From Turnera subulata (Eukaryota > Streptophyta > Magnoliopsida > Malpighiales > Passifloraceae): a DNA stretch of 64,000 bases. Location: NCBI GenBank assembly GCA_028386065.3, contig JAKUCV010004512.1, forward strand, positions 1 to 64,000, given 5' to 3'. How positions within the stretch are numbered: the first letter of the stretch is position 1; the number at the start of each line of letters is the position of its first letter. A program made the position numbers and the translations under genes. Positions 21,933 through 35,186 of this stretch are shown in pieces. The notes below the pieces were generated by a model, which searched no databases, was not told the origin of the DNA, and worked only from the letters and a program-made list of their open reading frames with translations.

Positions 21933-22904
21933 AGTACGCATATAGATTTCCACATGTACACTTTTAATTGGAAACGCTGCATAATATACAGTGTCGGCCC
22001 AGTAAGATCACACAGTAGCTAGCTAGGTTGCATATATTATTGTAGTATGTTTCAAAAATAGCCACAGATATAGCTATCCATCCCAAGGATCAACTGTTAT
22101 CGTGCAAGAAACTTTAAAGTAAAACAACTACAGCGACTGCCACGACGACAGTGTCCATTTGGATACAGGGCTGAAGCAAACCACATGTTTCTCTGCCATT
22201 GCCTGTCATCGATCGTCCCACTATTTTGAGCTCGGGAAATGTTTGGCTGGAGAAGACAATGAAAAAGTGGCCTGATTTCCAAGGCAAAAGAAGAATAAAC
22301 GTTGAAAACGAGATTCACTTTTCCTCTCCCCCGGCCCCTAATTTTTGATTGGAAACAACTTGTAACCCCCAAATCTCTCCATGAACTGTTCTCCTCTCAC
22401 AATCATCCTCCCACTCTTGCCAAATTATTGCCACGTGAAATGTGTTAGTGTCTCTAGATTTTTTTTTTTTTCCTTAACTCCATTTTCATCATTTACGGTA
22501 TCCATACTCCTTCGTTGTATATAAGGTTAACCAGACTACTTACATTTTGAGGGGGGAAAAAGGGACCCAAGTGCAAATAACGAAAAAAAAAAACGATGCT
22601 TATAATATATTATATACCAATGCGGCAATGCCGTCAATTTTTTTTTAAAAAAAAGAAATGTCCCATCAAATCGCTATGGGGCTTCACGTTCTACTAAAAA
22701 GATATCGTTAATGTAGCATCAATAATTGCGCAATAATTTTCTTGGCCTGAATTGCAAAATAAATTGGTGTCGGAAAAGTTATGATCTAGAATCTCACCTG
22801 CGTACGTGGTCTAAAATCGGCAAGACTTTACTCCGGAAGTCTCTTGAACTTAACAATTTGCTTCATGGTATATATAGCGAGTGAGTCTTTCAATGGGGAT
22901 TTTT

Positions 22905-22980
22905 TGTGTAGACGAAGATTCGAATCCGAGGCTTCGCTTTAGTAGAACCAAGTCGCTTACCACTTGGACCAACCCCACAT
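22905..22980 (-). repeat. tRNA-like SINE head relic
   Basis: On the minus strand 'ggttggtccaagtggtaagc' followed about 30 nt later by 'ggattcgaatc' gives an A-box/B-box arrangement like that of tRNA-derived plant SINEs. No cloverleaf can be completed, and no clear tail or duplication was found, so this is a fragment. Confidence 0.4.
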
Positions 22981-25900
22981 TGATAAACTGGCTTTTACTC
23001 ATTAAGTTATTAATATTTTGGTTGTCTATTTGGTATGTAAAAATTTATGTTAATTGATCTTCCGATCCGAGTCGCAACAGATCATGATGTATGAATTTCA
23101 GAATAAAAATTTTCTACATAAGATCCAAATCCAAAATGGTGGATCTTTCAATAAAACCAACCTCATATTTGCTACTAAGTGATAAAGATCTGGTAGGCTT
23201 GATAATAGCCCTACCAGCTACCCCAATATGCATACTACTGGCCTCCTTCCCTGGTGGAGAACAAGGGTAGAAGAATAGAATCTATATGGGTTTATCTTGT
23301 GACCAACATTGTACCCACGTCTTCCCAGCCGTTTTTAAAATTGTGTAGTACATCAAATTCTATGGACGGTGCTGGAATATGGTACCTAGGATTGACTTTC
23401 CTGGTCAGCCAAATTAAGCAGTCCAATATCCAATCCCAATTGGAAAGAAAAGAAAATAAAGAAGAGATCATTATAAGAACTTGAAAATAATTGTCACTAT
23501 CCGTCTGGTCAAGATTTTGATTTGGTTGGGCAGAAACATATAAAATAAGGGGTTTGCTATAGCTGCTGCGGCAAATCAAACAAGATCATCGTCAGCCTCC
23601 AAAATTTTCCTTAATGTAGACGAGAATGGTCTTATTCGTAGAAGTGTGTTGTTGGCTTTCAAAACATATTCCTTCGTGTTTCCATGCTCCGACCATTTCA
23701 TTCAAACATTCCTTTTTTTCTCAACCTTAAGATTTCAATGGTATTCGTTCAATAGCAGAAATTTTGTTATTGACCGACCAAAGCTATGTGTATATAAACA
23801 AAGACTTTAAGGTGAAGAATATCAATTAATGCTTAATATCGGGGTTGTAAACTTGTAATTAACACAGGTCCATGCTTTCCACGGGGATGAGACATTTTAC
23901 AAACAATTTGGATACCTACCTGTCAATCAAAAATAGGAGTTGAAAGGGTTTTTGTCGTAAGAACCTGATTAAAATAACGAAAAAGTACCTTTATTTTATG
24001 TCAGTTGATAAATACTAATACTATATTGCCGTTCTACCTACAACGCCTATTATTTTATTATTTTAGACTTGTATTCATTACCTATTTCTGGAGAAAAAAT
24101 GATAATGAAATCCATAAAAGTCCAATTTCTTTGTTGAACTAGGATTGAAGACTTTTAATTTTGTCAACGCAACGTTTATGGACTTTGTTGATTACATCCC
24201 TTATTATTCCCATTTAGTATTTTTTTTCAATTTTCTTATTTTACTAATTTTTTTAATCTTTCATTTTTTAAGTGGAAGAATTAAGGCCAATACCTTCTCA
24301 ACTAATTACCCGTCATCTTAGAGAGAGATTCCTAGTCACAACTGTCGATTACAAAAAACAAAATAAATGCCAATATTAAAATTAAGGAGGTTTTAAAATG
24401 AAGAAAATTTGGCTTTTAAGCCTAACTTGTGATCTGATCCTATCACTCTATGTTGCTACCGTGAAGCTGCTTAATTCATAGTCAAATTGCGGAAAAGCAA
24501 AGGAAATACTAGTCATATGATCCACGCATCAGTCATATATAAAACTCTAAAGTAGATGAGCAAGAATATTACGTCCCTAAAGATGAAATATTTCCCAAGT
24601 CATGGCCTCCTCCGGACCAAAAAGTACCAATAACATGGATGGCCATCAAGACCCGATTTCCATTTGAAACGTCAAGCAAAGCTTGCTTTTATATGTTGTG
24701 ATTTCGCCTAATATTTGCAGCCAATTAGTCCATACTTTGATCCAGCTAGCATGACTGAGACACAATTAATTTACTTTCACGCCATCCAAATTGTCATATA
24801 AGGGTCCTAAGCTTATATATAATTCAAGGAGTTCATCCACGACATTGTTTAATAAAATAGCAATATATGTTAAATTTGTATTACTCCTTTCAACAGTCCA
24901 TGGAGGGAAGCAGGGAAGGAAACTAAGAAAGTAAGAAAAACCCACTTTTTAGGCAGCCAAACTTGCGTCATGTGAGGTAGTATACTAACGAATGTGATAT
25001 GATACATTTTTCGACAAAAAAGAGGAAGCAACATTGAGCTTACACGCGGAGAAGAATTCCAGCACGCCAAAAACTTGCAACTGCTTGGACCATTTTTTAG
25101 TACGAATAGTAACTTTTTTTAAAAAAAAATGTACAGGGAGGGTCACATATCCACTTTAAGTGCCTTTCATTGGCATCCCATACGCATTATTCTGTGGACC
25201 AAAAACAAGCGGGAAGAACAAAAGTATTGGCAATTTTAAAATGTCATCAAATCATGGTTATGAAGGTTGGACTTGGATGATATGTTTATAGTTTATACAT
25301 ACATACAGTATTCCTTATCTGAAGAGGATTAACTAATAGTGCAGAATCATTAAATGATGACGATGAGTATTTATCCTTATTAATTTAATTCAATGAAATT
25401 TAGATGCAAAATCATACCAGTCGCTAACGTTAAGTATAAACAATTAATTTAACAGCTATCTTTAATTAGTAGGCTGATAAAGAGTTGAAAAGGGGAAGAA
25501 GGTAAAGATGAATGCATGATGTATGATGATGCGTGTAATTTGAACAACCTACGATTATGGCTAAAAATTTTCCTATGCACGTACGTACGCTTGTGTGTGT
25601 GTTTTCTTCTTTTGTGTGTTGCAAGAATGTACTCTGATCTATGGTAAAGTAATACCATAGATAACAATTTAATTAATTAATATCAATAGTCTTGATTTGA
25701 CGAGAGACTTGCCAAAAAGAGTAGATCAACATGGGGCCTAATTGCGATAAAGGGTGATGCCATAGCTTTTAATGCCTAAACAATCTGTTTGGCGTGGTTT
25801 AAGTGGACTATGGTGCTCTCTCTGGTTCTAGAGACTATAATACGTAGATCGGCATGACGTGTATGATAGTGTAGGTGACGAGTTAGTGAGTTAATTTTTG

Positions 25901-26900
25901 TGGATTAGTAACTAGCTAACTATAGCTATTGTGGGATTTACATATTTTTTTATGTAGTACTCCGCTTAATTAATTGTCTCTAGTTACTATAGTAATAGTA
26001 GTTATCTATAGTATATAAGGTACCGGTGTGTTAACACTAATACGCATATATACACAGTTTACATCCCATCGAGCAATTGATTTAAACCGCTAAAATTAGG
26101 AGGAAGATTCATCCAAACCGTGGAAACTGGGAGGTTTATATTCAAGCGAAGCTCAAACTAGTTTATTTTGCATTTAGCACAAATTCGTAAGTCTCTCTCT
26201 CTTAATTTATTTATGTATGTACTAGATTTTCTTTTGATATCAAACAGGATTTTTTTTTAATTTTTTTTATATAGTGAAATAAAAAGAGATGAGATCACCT
26301 ACAAAATTCTAAAAGTTGATGTCTCCAGGTCTACCTACAGCGAATCCGTAAAAGTCAAAATAGAAAGAAATTAAACTGTATTTATTTTATTGAATCCTTC
26401 AAGTCAAATAGCAAGAAAACTGTATTTATTTTATATGACAAGGTTGATGTCATTGGCCCCGAAAAGAAGGCAACATGATGGAGTAATATGTATTTCTTGG
26501 TTCTTTTTCATGATTTATAATTTCTATTAACAACAAAATTGGCGTCTCTATGTATCAATTTTTAAAATTCTATCCCTTTTCCTTAATTTTTTCCTCAGGC
26601 ACTATAATCAAGACATTAGTTAAGGAATTTTTTTTTCTTTGCTAAAAAATAACCCTGACTTTTTTGTGAGCATAATTAGAGATGAGTAGTGTCCACTGTC
26701 CACCTCACTAGGGAGGCTAAGGGAGAGCATGAAGAGGTAAAAAGAATAATTAGAGGAAGTGGGGGACACAGAATTTTATCGTGGTAGGTGGTCGTAGCTT
26801 GGGAGAGGAAACAAATCTGAATAAGTGAATTTTTAATTACTGGATATCAAATTCCACCACACCCATATATATTTGGTCCAGGATGTGGTGAAAGAAGAAA

Positions 26901-26940
26901 ACATGATCCATTGTGACAAAAAAAAAAAAACATGATTCAT
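26901..26940 (+). mobile_element. Tail-only retroposon insertion (TGTGAC-poly A)
   Basis: Direct repeats 'acatgatccat' (26901-26911) and 'acatgattcat' (26930-26940), with one mismatch and possibly longer through flanking A residues, bracket 'tgtgac' plus A. The repeat is short and has a mismatch, so this is the least certain of the five. Confidence 0.5.
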
Positions 26941-27355
26941 AATGCTCATGTGTTTACTGTACTATGCTTCTCCTAGCAAAAAGATACTATTAGGGACAAA
27001 GAAAGATCAATCTGTATAGCTTAAGAGAGAGGTCACAAATAATGCAGCTTTTTTAACCCACAAGGACATAATTGCAGAAAATGAGGACACATAAACATAA
27101 TTGTACGTTCCGAGAAAAAAGAAAGGACGAAATTGTCAATATATGGTTGGCACAGAACTACACGTGCCCTTTATTTCTTTCCAAAAAGTTTTTCCCCACT
27201 TTCCTTCAAGCTTCGTTCTTCATAACCGCGTCCTTTACTCGGAAACTCGTTTTGACTCGGCAGCCAATTTTGGTTCTTAAGAATGAAAAAACTAGTAGCT
27301 AAACTGAAGCATCAAAGCCAGTGGGTAATTCACCACCTTTTAAGGTTAGTCAAAT

Positions 27356-27400
27356 TGGTAAGCGATTATCCTCAAAAAAAAAAAAAATGGTAAGTGATTA
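27356..27400 (+). mobile_element. Tail-only retroposon insertion (TCCTC-poly A)
   Basis: 13-bp direct repeats 'tggtaagcgatta' (27356-27368) and 'tggtaagtgatta' (27388-27400), with one C/T difference, flank 'tcctc' plus a run of A. The CCTC-A ending is the same as in the insertion at 17504-17551. The target itself looks like the head of an old tRNA-like SINE. Confidence 0.6.
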
Positions 27401-28073
27401 GATTTTACTTAAATAAGGTTTGAGATTTGTGTTTTAGTATATATAATAAATTTTTATTGAGAACTCACCCACCATAATTTGTTGTCAAAATAAAATCAGA
27501 TTAGTTAGGACCGGGCTTTAGATGCAACCAAAAAAAGCCAGAAACTAACAAAACAAAAGTGACGTAGAAACAAGCTGAGAAATTTTATGGTGGTAACTCC
27601 ATTTAGTTGTGAACTTAGTTTTATATTTGATTATATTGAGAATAATTAAATTATTAAGTATGTATAATGAATGTGCAGATTTAGTTATTAAATAATACAT
27701 AATAGATAAAAAAATATTTTTTCAGACCACAAAAACAAAACAAAAGATTTCTATTTTATTTTTATTTTTATTTTATAAAGATTTTACAGTTTACACCAAC
27801 ATGATTTGAAAAAACGTGTGTGGACGGCGATGTCCTCCATCGTACACTTAACTTTTTTATTTCTCTCTTGATCTTTTTATGTGTGTGTATATATATACGC
27901 AACACACACATAGTTAACCAACTCATAAACCACAAGTACAGGCATCACATACGATCACACATCTTCTTTCAACTACTGCAAGTCCTCTCATCTCTGCAAA
28001 AAGCAAAACATATATTGTCTAAAACTTTCATCTTTGCAGAGAATCACAGAGAGAGAGAGAAGGCAGATAGAAG

Positions 28074-31000
28074 ATGGCGCTTGCTAGAGGAATCATGGGT
28101 AGTTTTCTGATTGATGGATCATCATTTCCATCGACCTCAAAAATGTTCATAAACCAGAGTACTCAGCAAAAGAACCAGCTGTTCTTGGCGAGTCAAGGTT
28201 TCTTGCCTCTGCAAAAGCAGAGGAGGGTACCATATAATGTAAAGAAGGCTGTGAGGGGTCCCGTGGCTGCGATTAGTGAGGATATAATCAGGGCCAGTGA
28301 TGCTACTGTGCCGGTTGAAAAGGAAGCAGTAGCGCAGGTCAAGGTTAGAGCTGTGGTGACTGTGAGAAACAAGAACAAGGAGGACTTGAAGGAGACCATG
28401 TTGAAACACTTGGATGCTTTCACTGACAAACTTGGCAGGAATGTTGCTTTGGAGCTTATTAGCACCGAAGTTGATCCAAGTGAGTTTTCTTTGGTTTCTT
28501 TGTTGCCTTCCTTTCCTGATGAGGACTTGCTTTTCTTAATTGAAAAAAAATGACCATTTTGTGCTTTCTTTCTCTTTTCCCAGCTTTTGCCAGAGCTTAC
28601 TTCACTTTCAGGCTTTTTTCTTGATTGTTTTCGCATAAGAATCTCAATGTTCTTGGGCCCTTGAAAATTCTGTCCAAACATGAGATAAAAGATAGCATAT
28701 GCTCAACCTATGCTTATAAGCATAGTTCTCTTTTCTTTCTTTTTTTTGTATTCGGTGTATATGTTTGGATCATCAATCAATATCTCCATATTTGCTTCTT
28801 TAGAGACCAAGGAACCAAAGAGAAGCAAAGAAGCTGTGTTAAAGGACTGGTCACAGAAATCAAATGTTAAAGCTGAGAGGGTCCATTACACAGCTGAATT
28901 TGTAGTGGGCACGAATTTTGGGGTGCCTGGGGCTATCACAGTGAGCAACAAGCACCAGAAGGAATTTTTCTTGGAGACCATCACCATTGAAGGCTTTGCT
29001 TGCGGTCCAGTCCACTTCCCTTGCAACTCTTGGGTGCAATCCAAGAAAGATCATCCTGGAAAAAGGATATTTTTCTTTAACGAGGTACTTAGTACGGATC
29101 CTTTTCTTCTCCATTTTCATGTTTCTCCCCCTCTCTGTTTGATCTTTTTCAACAGACATCGATCATCAGTAATATTAAGATTTTTTGTGCCAAAATGCCG
29201 GCCAGATAATAGTTATCTGTTCTTTCTTATTCAACAAAGACAGGTTTTAAGAAGTCAAAGCAGAAAAATGACAAATAGCTTAATTGTCTCCTTCTCCATC
29301 TTGTATTTCTTCACTTTCTGAGCTATGTAGACATTTTTTTTCATTTAATTTGAAGCGAGAAGTTTCAAGGTACTGAGAGGTAATGGAATTCAGTCATGTG
29401 TTAATTGAAATATTCTGGTGGATGGGCACTAGATTACAAAGGAAAGGATAAAAAAATGATGTCTGGTCCATTTCTTTTGGCAACAGTAAGCCTTTTTTTG
29501 AGATTCCTAAAGGATTGTATGGGTCATATGACCTCTCTTGAATGCACCACATGGACCCATGAAAGAAGAACCATCTAGGACAAAATTTTTATGTTACATG
29601 TCGTCGCGATAACTAACTGAACCTTAATTTAATGTGCATGTATGGCATCAGACAGGACTTTATAACGTTACTGCACATCATATTTTATGTCTTGCTGCAA
29701 GTTGTCAACAATTTTACAAATCAAGTTTAATTTATTGATCATTTTGTTAATTATTTACAGCCGTCTTTACCAAGTGAGACACCAGCTGGGCTAAGAGCAT
29801 TGAGAGAGAAAGAACTAAAGAATCTAAGGGGAGATGGTAAAGGAGTCAGGAAATTATCAGACAGGGTTTATGACTACGATGTGTACAATGATCTGGGAAA
29901 TCCAGACAAGGGAATCGACTTTGCTAGGCCAAAACTGGGTGGTGAACAAATTCCATACCCAAGACGGTGTCGCACCGGTCGGCCTCCCACAGATACTGGT
30001 CAGTTCACTGTCCTAAGTATTTTTTTTGGCCAGTTCATTATTGATTTCCTAGTTCATTAATAGTACAAAAATGGGAAGGTCTCTGTTGTAAGTAACTAAT
30101 CCATTTTGATAAATATGTGCAACAGATATGGATGCTGAGAGCCGTGTGGAGAAGCCACTGCCAATTTATGTGCCTAGAGATGAACAATTTGAGGAATCTA
30201 AGCAGAACACATTCTCAGCTGGGAGGCTTAAAGCAGTGCTTCATAATCTGATACCATCATTAAAGGCCAGCATATCTGCAGACAATCATGACTTCAATGC
30301 CTTTTCAGACATTGACATCCTTTACAAAGAAGGGTTGTTACTCAAGGTGGGTTTACAAGATGAGATATGGAGGAAGCTGCCACTGCCAAAGGTGGTAACC
30401 AAGATACAAGAATCTAGTGAAGGACTCCTCAGATATGACACACCCAAAATTATATCCAGTGAGTTCTACTCCCTCCATCCCTAAATTAGTTCTTCACTTC
30501 TATTTTTAGTTGTTTGGTTGGTGGGGGACCCGCACACCATGCATCCTATTGTGGATGGATCCAATTGCAGTAGTCATAAATTTTATTGGACAAAATTCTT
30601 GGTGTGGCCTTTTATTGCTGCTTCTTGAGAGAAGAATATTCATTTTCTTGTTCTGATTACTGGAGAGAAAACGATGCGCACCCATCGTTTTCTTTGTCCT
30701 CTCGGTCCCCTTTGATTGATTTTTCTATTGGATACCGTTTTTGGCTGGCATTAAAAATGTGTCTGCCAAGTTTCCATAACTTTCTGTTCCGTCAAATGAT
30801 TCTGCAACCATTCTAAGTGGAGCACCCATTAAAATATTTCAAGAGCTGATATGATTACGTTATTATTTAAAGCTAACAGAAGGAAAAAAAAAAAAATATG
30901 CCCAAACATGTTCCCTCAATTTTGTATTGCTTAGTACATATACAAAGGAAAAGGTAAAATTGTAGTGCTAACATGTGTAATTGAATTACACGTGCAGAGG

Positions 31001-33323
31001 ACAAGTTTGCTTGGCTGCGAGATGACGAATTCGCCCGTCAAGTCGTTTCGGGTATTAATCCGGTCAATATTGAGAGGCTTCAGGTTTTTCCACCAAGGAG
31101 CAATCTTGATCCTGAAATCTACGGCACACAGGAGTCTGCTCTTAAAGAAGAACACATTGCAGGCCACCTGGATGGCATGTCTGTTCAACAGGTAAGCAGA
31201 ATCTGTCATTTTCTGTCAACTGTCATAATTTTTTTAGTCCATGGCGTGTTTTGATATCTGCACCAAGTATTAATCCTTTCCTTGCGTAAATGGGAACACC
31301 ATTTAACTTTGAATCATGCAACACTGGCTAGCTGTTTGTCTCTCATCCAGCAAGTCATCAATGGTCAATCTTTTACCTCTTGAACAGTACCCAGTTGAAA
31401 ATTTCAAGAGTCTTGCAAATTGGAAACACAATTTTCAGTTACACCCTGGCTAATTAAGTCTACCTCGAGTCTTCCCGTCAACAAATTCAACCCAAAACCT
31501 GTTGAAATAATGGCGCCGACATGGAATCATTATTTAGGACTCTTTTTTTTTTTTTTTCTATTTTTATGCATCATCATCATCATCATCATCACTTTGTTGT
31601 CCCTTGCAGGCCCTGGAGGAAAATAAACTGTTTATGCTGGATTACCATGATGCATATCTTCCATTCATTGATAGGATTAATGCGCTTGATGGAAGAAAAG
31701 CATATGCAACCAGAACCATATTTTTCTTGAGCAAGCTTGGCACACTTAAGCCCATTGCCATAGAACTTAGCCTTCCACCCACCGGTCCAAGTTCTAGATC
31801 AAAGCGTGTGATTACTCCTCCAGTTGACGCAACCTCCAATTGGATTTGGCAACTGGCCAAGGCTCACGTATGCTCCAACGATGCTGGCCTTCACCAGCTA
31901 GTCAATCACTGGTAAGAAAAAAAAAAAAAGAACATAAAATTTCAATACTTCTTGTGTTGATAATTAATTTGGTTCACCACTAATTAATTGGCATGGCCAT
32001 ATTTTTAATTGCAGGTTACGTACACATGCCTGTATGGAGCCATTTATACTAGCAGCACATAGGCAATTGAGTGCCATGCACCCCATATACAAGCTTTTGG
32101 ATCCCCACATGAGGTATACACTAGAGATCAACGCTTTGGCAAGACAAAGCTTGATCGCCAACGATGGTGTCATCGAGAATTGCTTCACTCCCGGCCGCTA
32201 CTGCATGGACATTAGTGCTGCTGCTTACAAGAATTGGCGATTTGACATGGAAAACCTCCCCGCCGATCTTATTCGCAGGTAATGTATAGTACAAAAATTA
32301 ACAAGTATGGCTGTAAGAGCATGTGATAGTATACAACTATACATTAAAAGTGGAAGTCTCACTACTCATCATTAGACACTAAAAAGATAAAAACTCACAT
32401 GGGATTAGAGACAGAACACGTGTTCATAATTTCAAGACAAGTTGCAAAGAATCTTGCCCTCTTTTCCTCGAATGAAATCATACCTGGTTTATTTGGTACA
32501 TGACCAAAACAAGAAAGTGGTTCTTGTAATAATGGTTGTCCTTGTCTTATCTTTTTTCCTTTTCAGGGGTATGGCAGTACCTGACCCGACCCAACCACAT
32601 GGCCTAAAACTCATAATGGAGGACTACCCATATGCTCAAGATGGGCTCTTGATCTGGTCCGCTATAGAGAACTGGGTCCGTACCTATGTGAAACGTTACT
32701 ACCCAAATTCTGCCACAATTTGCAACGACAGAGAGCTACAGGCCTGGTATGCAGAGTCCATCAACGTGGGCCACACAGATCTCCGCGATGCAGATTGGTG
32801 GCCCACTCTGGACAACAGTGATAACCTTGTCTTGGTCCTCACTACCCTCATCTGGCTTGCATCTGCACAACATGCGGCTCTCAATTTTGGACAGTATCCA
32901 TACGGTGGCTATGTGCCTAATAGACCCCCCTTGATGAGGAGATTGATCCCGGAAGAGAGTGATCCTGAGTATGAAAATTTCCTTGCTGACCCACAAAAGT
33001 ATTTCCTATCAGCAATGCCTAGCTTGTTACAGGCAACCAAGTTTATGGCAGTTGTAGACACACTGTCTACACATTCCCCGGACGAGGAATACCTGGGAGA
33101 GAGGCAACAACCGTCGATTTGGTCCGGCGACGCTGAAATAATCGAAGCATTCTATGCATTCTCGGCGGAGATTAGGCGAATAGAGAAGGAGATTGAGAGA
33201 AGGAACACCAATCCTAACCTTAGAAACCGGTGTGGCGCAGGAGTACTGCCATATGAATTACTAGCTCCTAGCTCAGAACCTGGGGTAACATGTAGAGGGG
33301 TACCAAATAGTGTATCCATATGA
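28074..33323 (+). CDS. LOX2: Plastid-targeted type-2 (13-)lipoxygenase, 8 exons
   Basis: Non-haem iron dioxygenase that oxygenates linoleic/linolenic acid, the first step towards jasmonate and green-leaf volatiles, in the chloroplast. Exons with GT-AG ends: 28074-28479, 28804-29084, 29761-29998, 30126-30458, 30998-31191, 31610-31911, 32015-32278, 32567-33323; joined they give 924 aa with all phases consistent. In order: Ser/Gln-rich transit peptide (about 1-65, with QRRVP), PLAT/LH2 domain (about 88-225), lipoxygenase domain to the end. Iron ligands by motif are His584, His589 (HWLRTH), His775, Asn779 ([14 protein letters not shown]) and C-terminal Ile924 (GVPNSVSI). All are present, so the enzyme should be active. 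The transit peptide and overall sequence place it in the type-2 13-LOX class; positional specificity itself is inferred. Upstream G-box and TATA sites fit jasmonate- or stress-responsive control. Intron 5 carries a T run and a (CAT)n repeat just before its acceptor. Confidence 0.95.
31569..31592 (+). repeat. (CAT)n microsatellite in LOX intron 5
   Basis: About seven CAT units end 17 bp before the acceptor of lipoxygenase exon 6 (31610). A T run of about 16 lies 25 bp further upstream. Length variation here could alter the polypyrimidine context. Confidence 0.8.
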
Positions 33324-34396
33324 TAGATAATAAGGCAACAGTGGGACCAAGTCATCACCTGCAGTTTGCCTCTTTAATTAGTTTAGTACATCTTTGAGAT
33401 GGCTCACTTGGTCTTCACCATTCAACCTTAACTAGACATAGTGCCATTGGTAGAGTAATTTTTGTATCTATGTATATCATCTGGGTGCAATTAGATGCAC
33501 ACTTTAATTATATATATAGTAAAGTTGAAAACTTTGTTCAGATAATTTTATATTCAGCTTCTGATATATATGAACCCATTACGCTGCAATTGGACTGCTT
33601 CATTAAGCACATAAGCCGTTATTTGTGCAAACCCCAGATACAGTTATTTGTTAATCATCTAATAGAAACATTAATTGGGATCAACAGCAATACTTTGCTT
33701 TTATTTTTTTAAGCATTTTCTCCGATCACCCCGCACTTAACAATCTCAATTAGTAATTAAATTCATGTCGAGTTGTTCCCAAAAAGAAAAAAGATATCTG
33801 TACCAGTTAATAAATTAACGTGAAAAAAAGTGCCACGAAACAAGTCATCGCATTAAGAAATTAAGATAAATTAATAACATTAAGATATCCTGTAAATCTC
33901 AATATGTGTTTTTTTTCCTGAAAAAATTACCAAAATAGTAAAAATAAAATAAAATAAGATAAAGTAAGGCGTAAGCAATGATGAGACGGGCCTAGAAGAA
34001 ACAAAAGCCCGGATCAGAATCAAGGATCCGACCCAAATGTCACCTAAACCTAAACGCCTGATTACCATAGGAAGCAAAAAAACCGATTGAGGAGGACTCT
34101 GGTCGTCGTAGTTTGAAGTCGGCGTCGACGACTTATATATAAAAGCAAAAGAAGAGAACCCTGCCGTAATTTGAAGTCGCCGCAGGCGGTGCCATAAGCG
34201 AGAAGGAATTAATATTCAAGGTTCTACTTTCGTTCGGGTCCCCTTAATTGCCAATTCTTTTTGTTTTGTAATGCTTGTAAAACATGTGAAAATGTGCATA
34301 TACGTATACGTATTAACAAATATATAGCTTAATTTACCCTAACTAGACAAGTATGCACATATTCTTTGGGTCATCAACTGCAGATCAAGGATATAT
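33324..34396. other. Intergenic; F-box gene promoter at right
   Basis: 3' flank of the lipoxygenase gene, AT-rich spacer, then a probable TATA box 'cttatatataaaag' at about 34132-34145, some 255 bp before the F-box ATG. A cag acceptor-like site at 34381-34383 just before the start would allow a leader intron, but I see no clear donor. Confidence 0.45.
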
Positions 34397-34868
34397 ATGG
34401 AGGGTGATTCATCGACACGTACTCCCGACAGTAGGGTTATGATCATTGCCAAAGGACGAAGTGGTGCTTGTTCTTCTTCTTCGAAAGAATCCGAGACAAA
34501 GATTACAAGGAAGGATGATATTGTCGGGGGAGAAGTGTTCCTTCCTGTCGATATTGTTTCCCGGATTCTCAGCTACGCTCCTGCTTCCTTCTTGTACGAG
34601 GAATGCAGATTTGCTTGCAAAGCCTGGGCGGAGATGTTGCGGTGCCCTAAGTTTGTGAAATCCCACCTATCAAATACACATCCATCCCACCATCACTTCC
34701 TCATCATCCAAGAATCTATCCCCAGTAACTACTTCGTCAATTTCGAAGAATCTACCCCCTGTGAATTGGAATCTAGATCTCTCGGCCTCCAATATGCTGG
34801 CATAAAAAACAGCTTCAACGACATTCAAGTTCGTGATCTGAATCTTCAGGCGCCAGGACGTGTTGTTT
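34397..34868 (+). pseudogene. F-box gene, 5' part (interrupted by Ty3 element)
   Basis: Encodes the first 157 codons of an F-box protein, the substrate-binding subunit of SCF ubiquitin ligases. After a Ser/Thr/Lys-rich N-terminus (1-45) comes an F-box at about 46-90 (LPVDIVSRILSYAPASFLYEECRF in part), followed by the start of an F-box-associated region. At 34868 the coding sequence is cut by the LTR retrotransposon. Translation would run through 36 LTR-encoded codons to a stop at 34978. The 3' part resumes at 40305 in the compatible phase, so the gene was intact just before the insertion. Confidence 0.88.
34864..34868 (+). repeat. Target-site duplication, left copy (TGTTT)
   Basis: A 5-bp duplication identical to 40300-40304, immediately outside the two LTRs. 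Five bases is the expected size for Ty3-type integrases. Confidence 0.9.
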
Positions 34869-35149
34869 TGTTAGGCTTATCAAATGACGAGCCAGTCACT
34901 AAAGGAACGACATGTCAAGCTTGTAACAGAATTGTAACTAATTCCCATCAGCTTGTACACGTGTCTCATTACCATTAGCCCCTGCATAACGAATAGACCA
35001 TATAACCGTTACAAGGGAGACGTTATGGCCATTATTGATGAATAACAGAAAAGCATTCTCTCTTTCCTCTCTAATTCTTCCTCTCCTAAACTCTCATTTC
35101 TCTCTTCCTTCTCTGCCTAATCTCTCTGGTACTCACTCGGTACCTAACA
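34869..35149 (+). repeat. 5' LTR
   Basis: 281 bp with TG...CA ends and a 6-bp terminal inverted repeat (TGTTAG/CTAACA). The right half is CT-rich. It differs from the 3' LTR at five positions: three transitions and two transversions. Confidence 0.95.
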
Positions 35150-35151
35150 AT

Positions 35152-35163
35152 TGGTAGCGGAGC
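35152..35163 (+). other. Primer-binding site
   Basis: TGGTAGCGGAGC starts two bases after the 5' LTR. It is close to the usual plant sequence complementary to initiator tRNA-Met (TGGTATCAGAGC), with two differences. Confidence 0.75.
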
Positions 35164-35186
35164 AGTCGATCTTAGTGACGGTTACC

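Larger units (their letters stand above)
20625..28073. other. 7.4-kb gene desert upstream of the lipoxygenase gene
   Basis: AT-rich DNA with no gene I can support. Short open frames (21307-21727 minus, 22097-22372 minus, 23254, 23292, 24870, 25449, 27072) lack domains and splice partners. It contains a tRNA-like SINE relic near 22905-22980 and minute poly-A insertions at 21881, 26901 and 27356 (listed separately). The right end is the lipoxygenase promoter: a G-box CACGTG at 27161-27166, a TATA-like 'gtatatatatac' at about 27886-27898 and a GA repeat just before the ATG. Confidence 0.45.

Noticed and set aside
22097..22372. Cys-rich minus-strand frame that could be a secreted peptide
   Set aside because: No signal peptide in the right place, no family spacing of cysteines that I recognise, and no splice partner.
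22583..22600. Another possible tail-only insertion around an A run
   Set aside because: The flanking repeat is only about 5 bp (aacga), which is within chance for AT-rich DNA.
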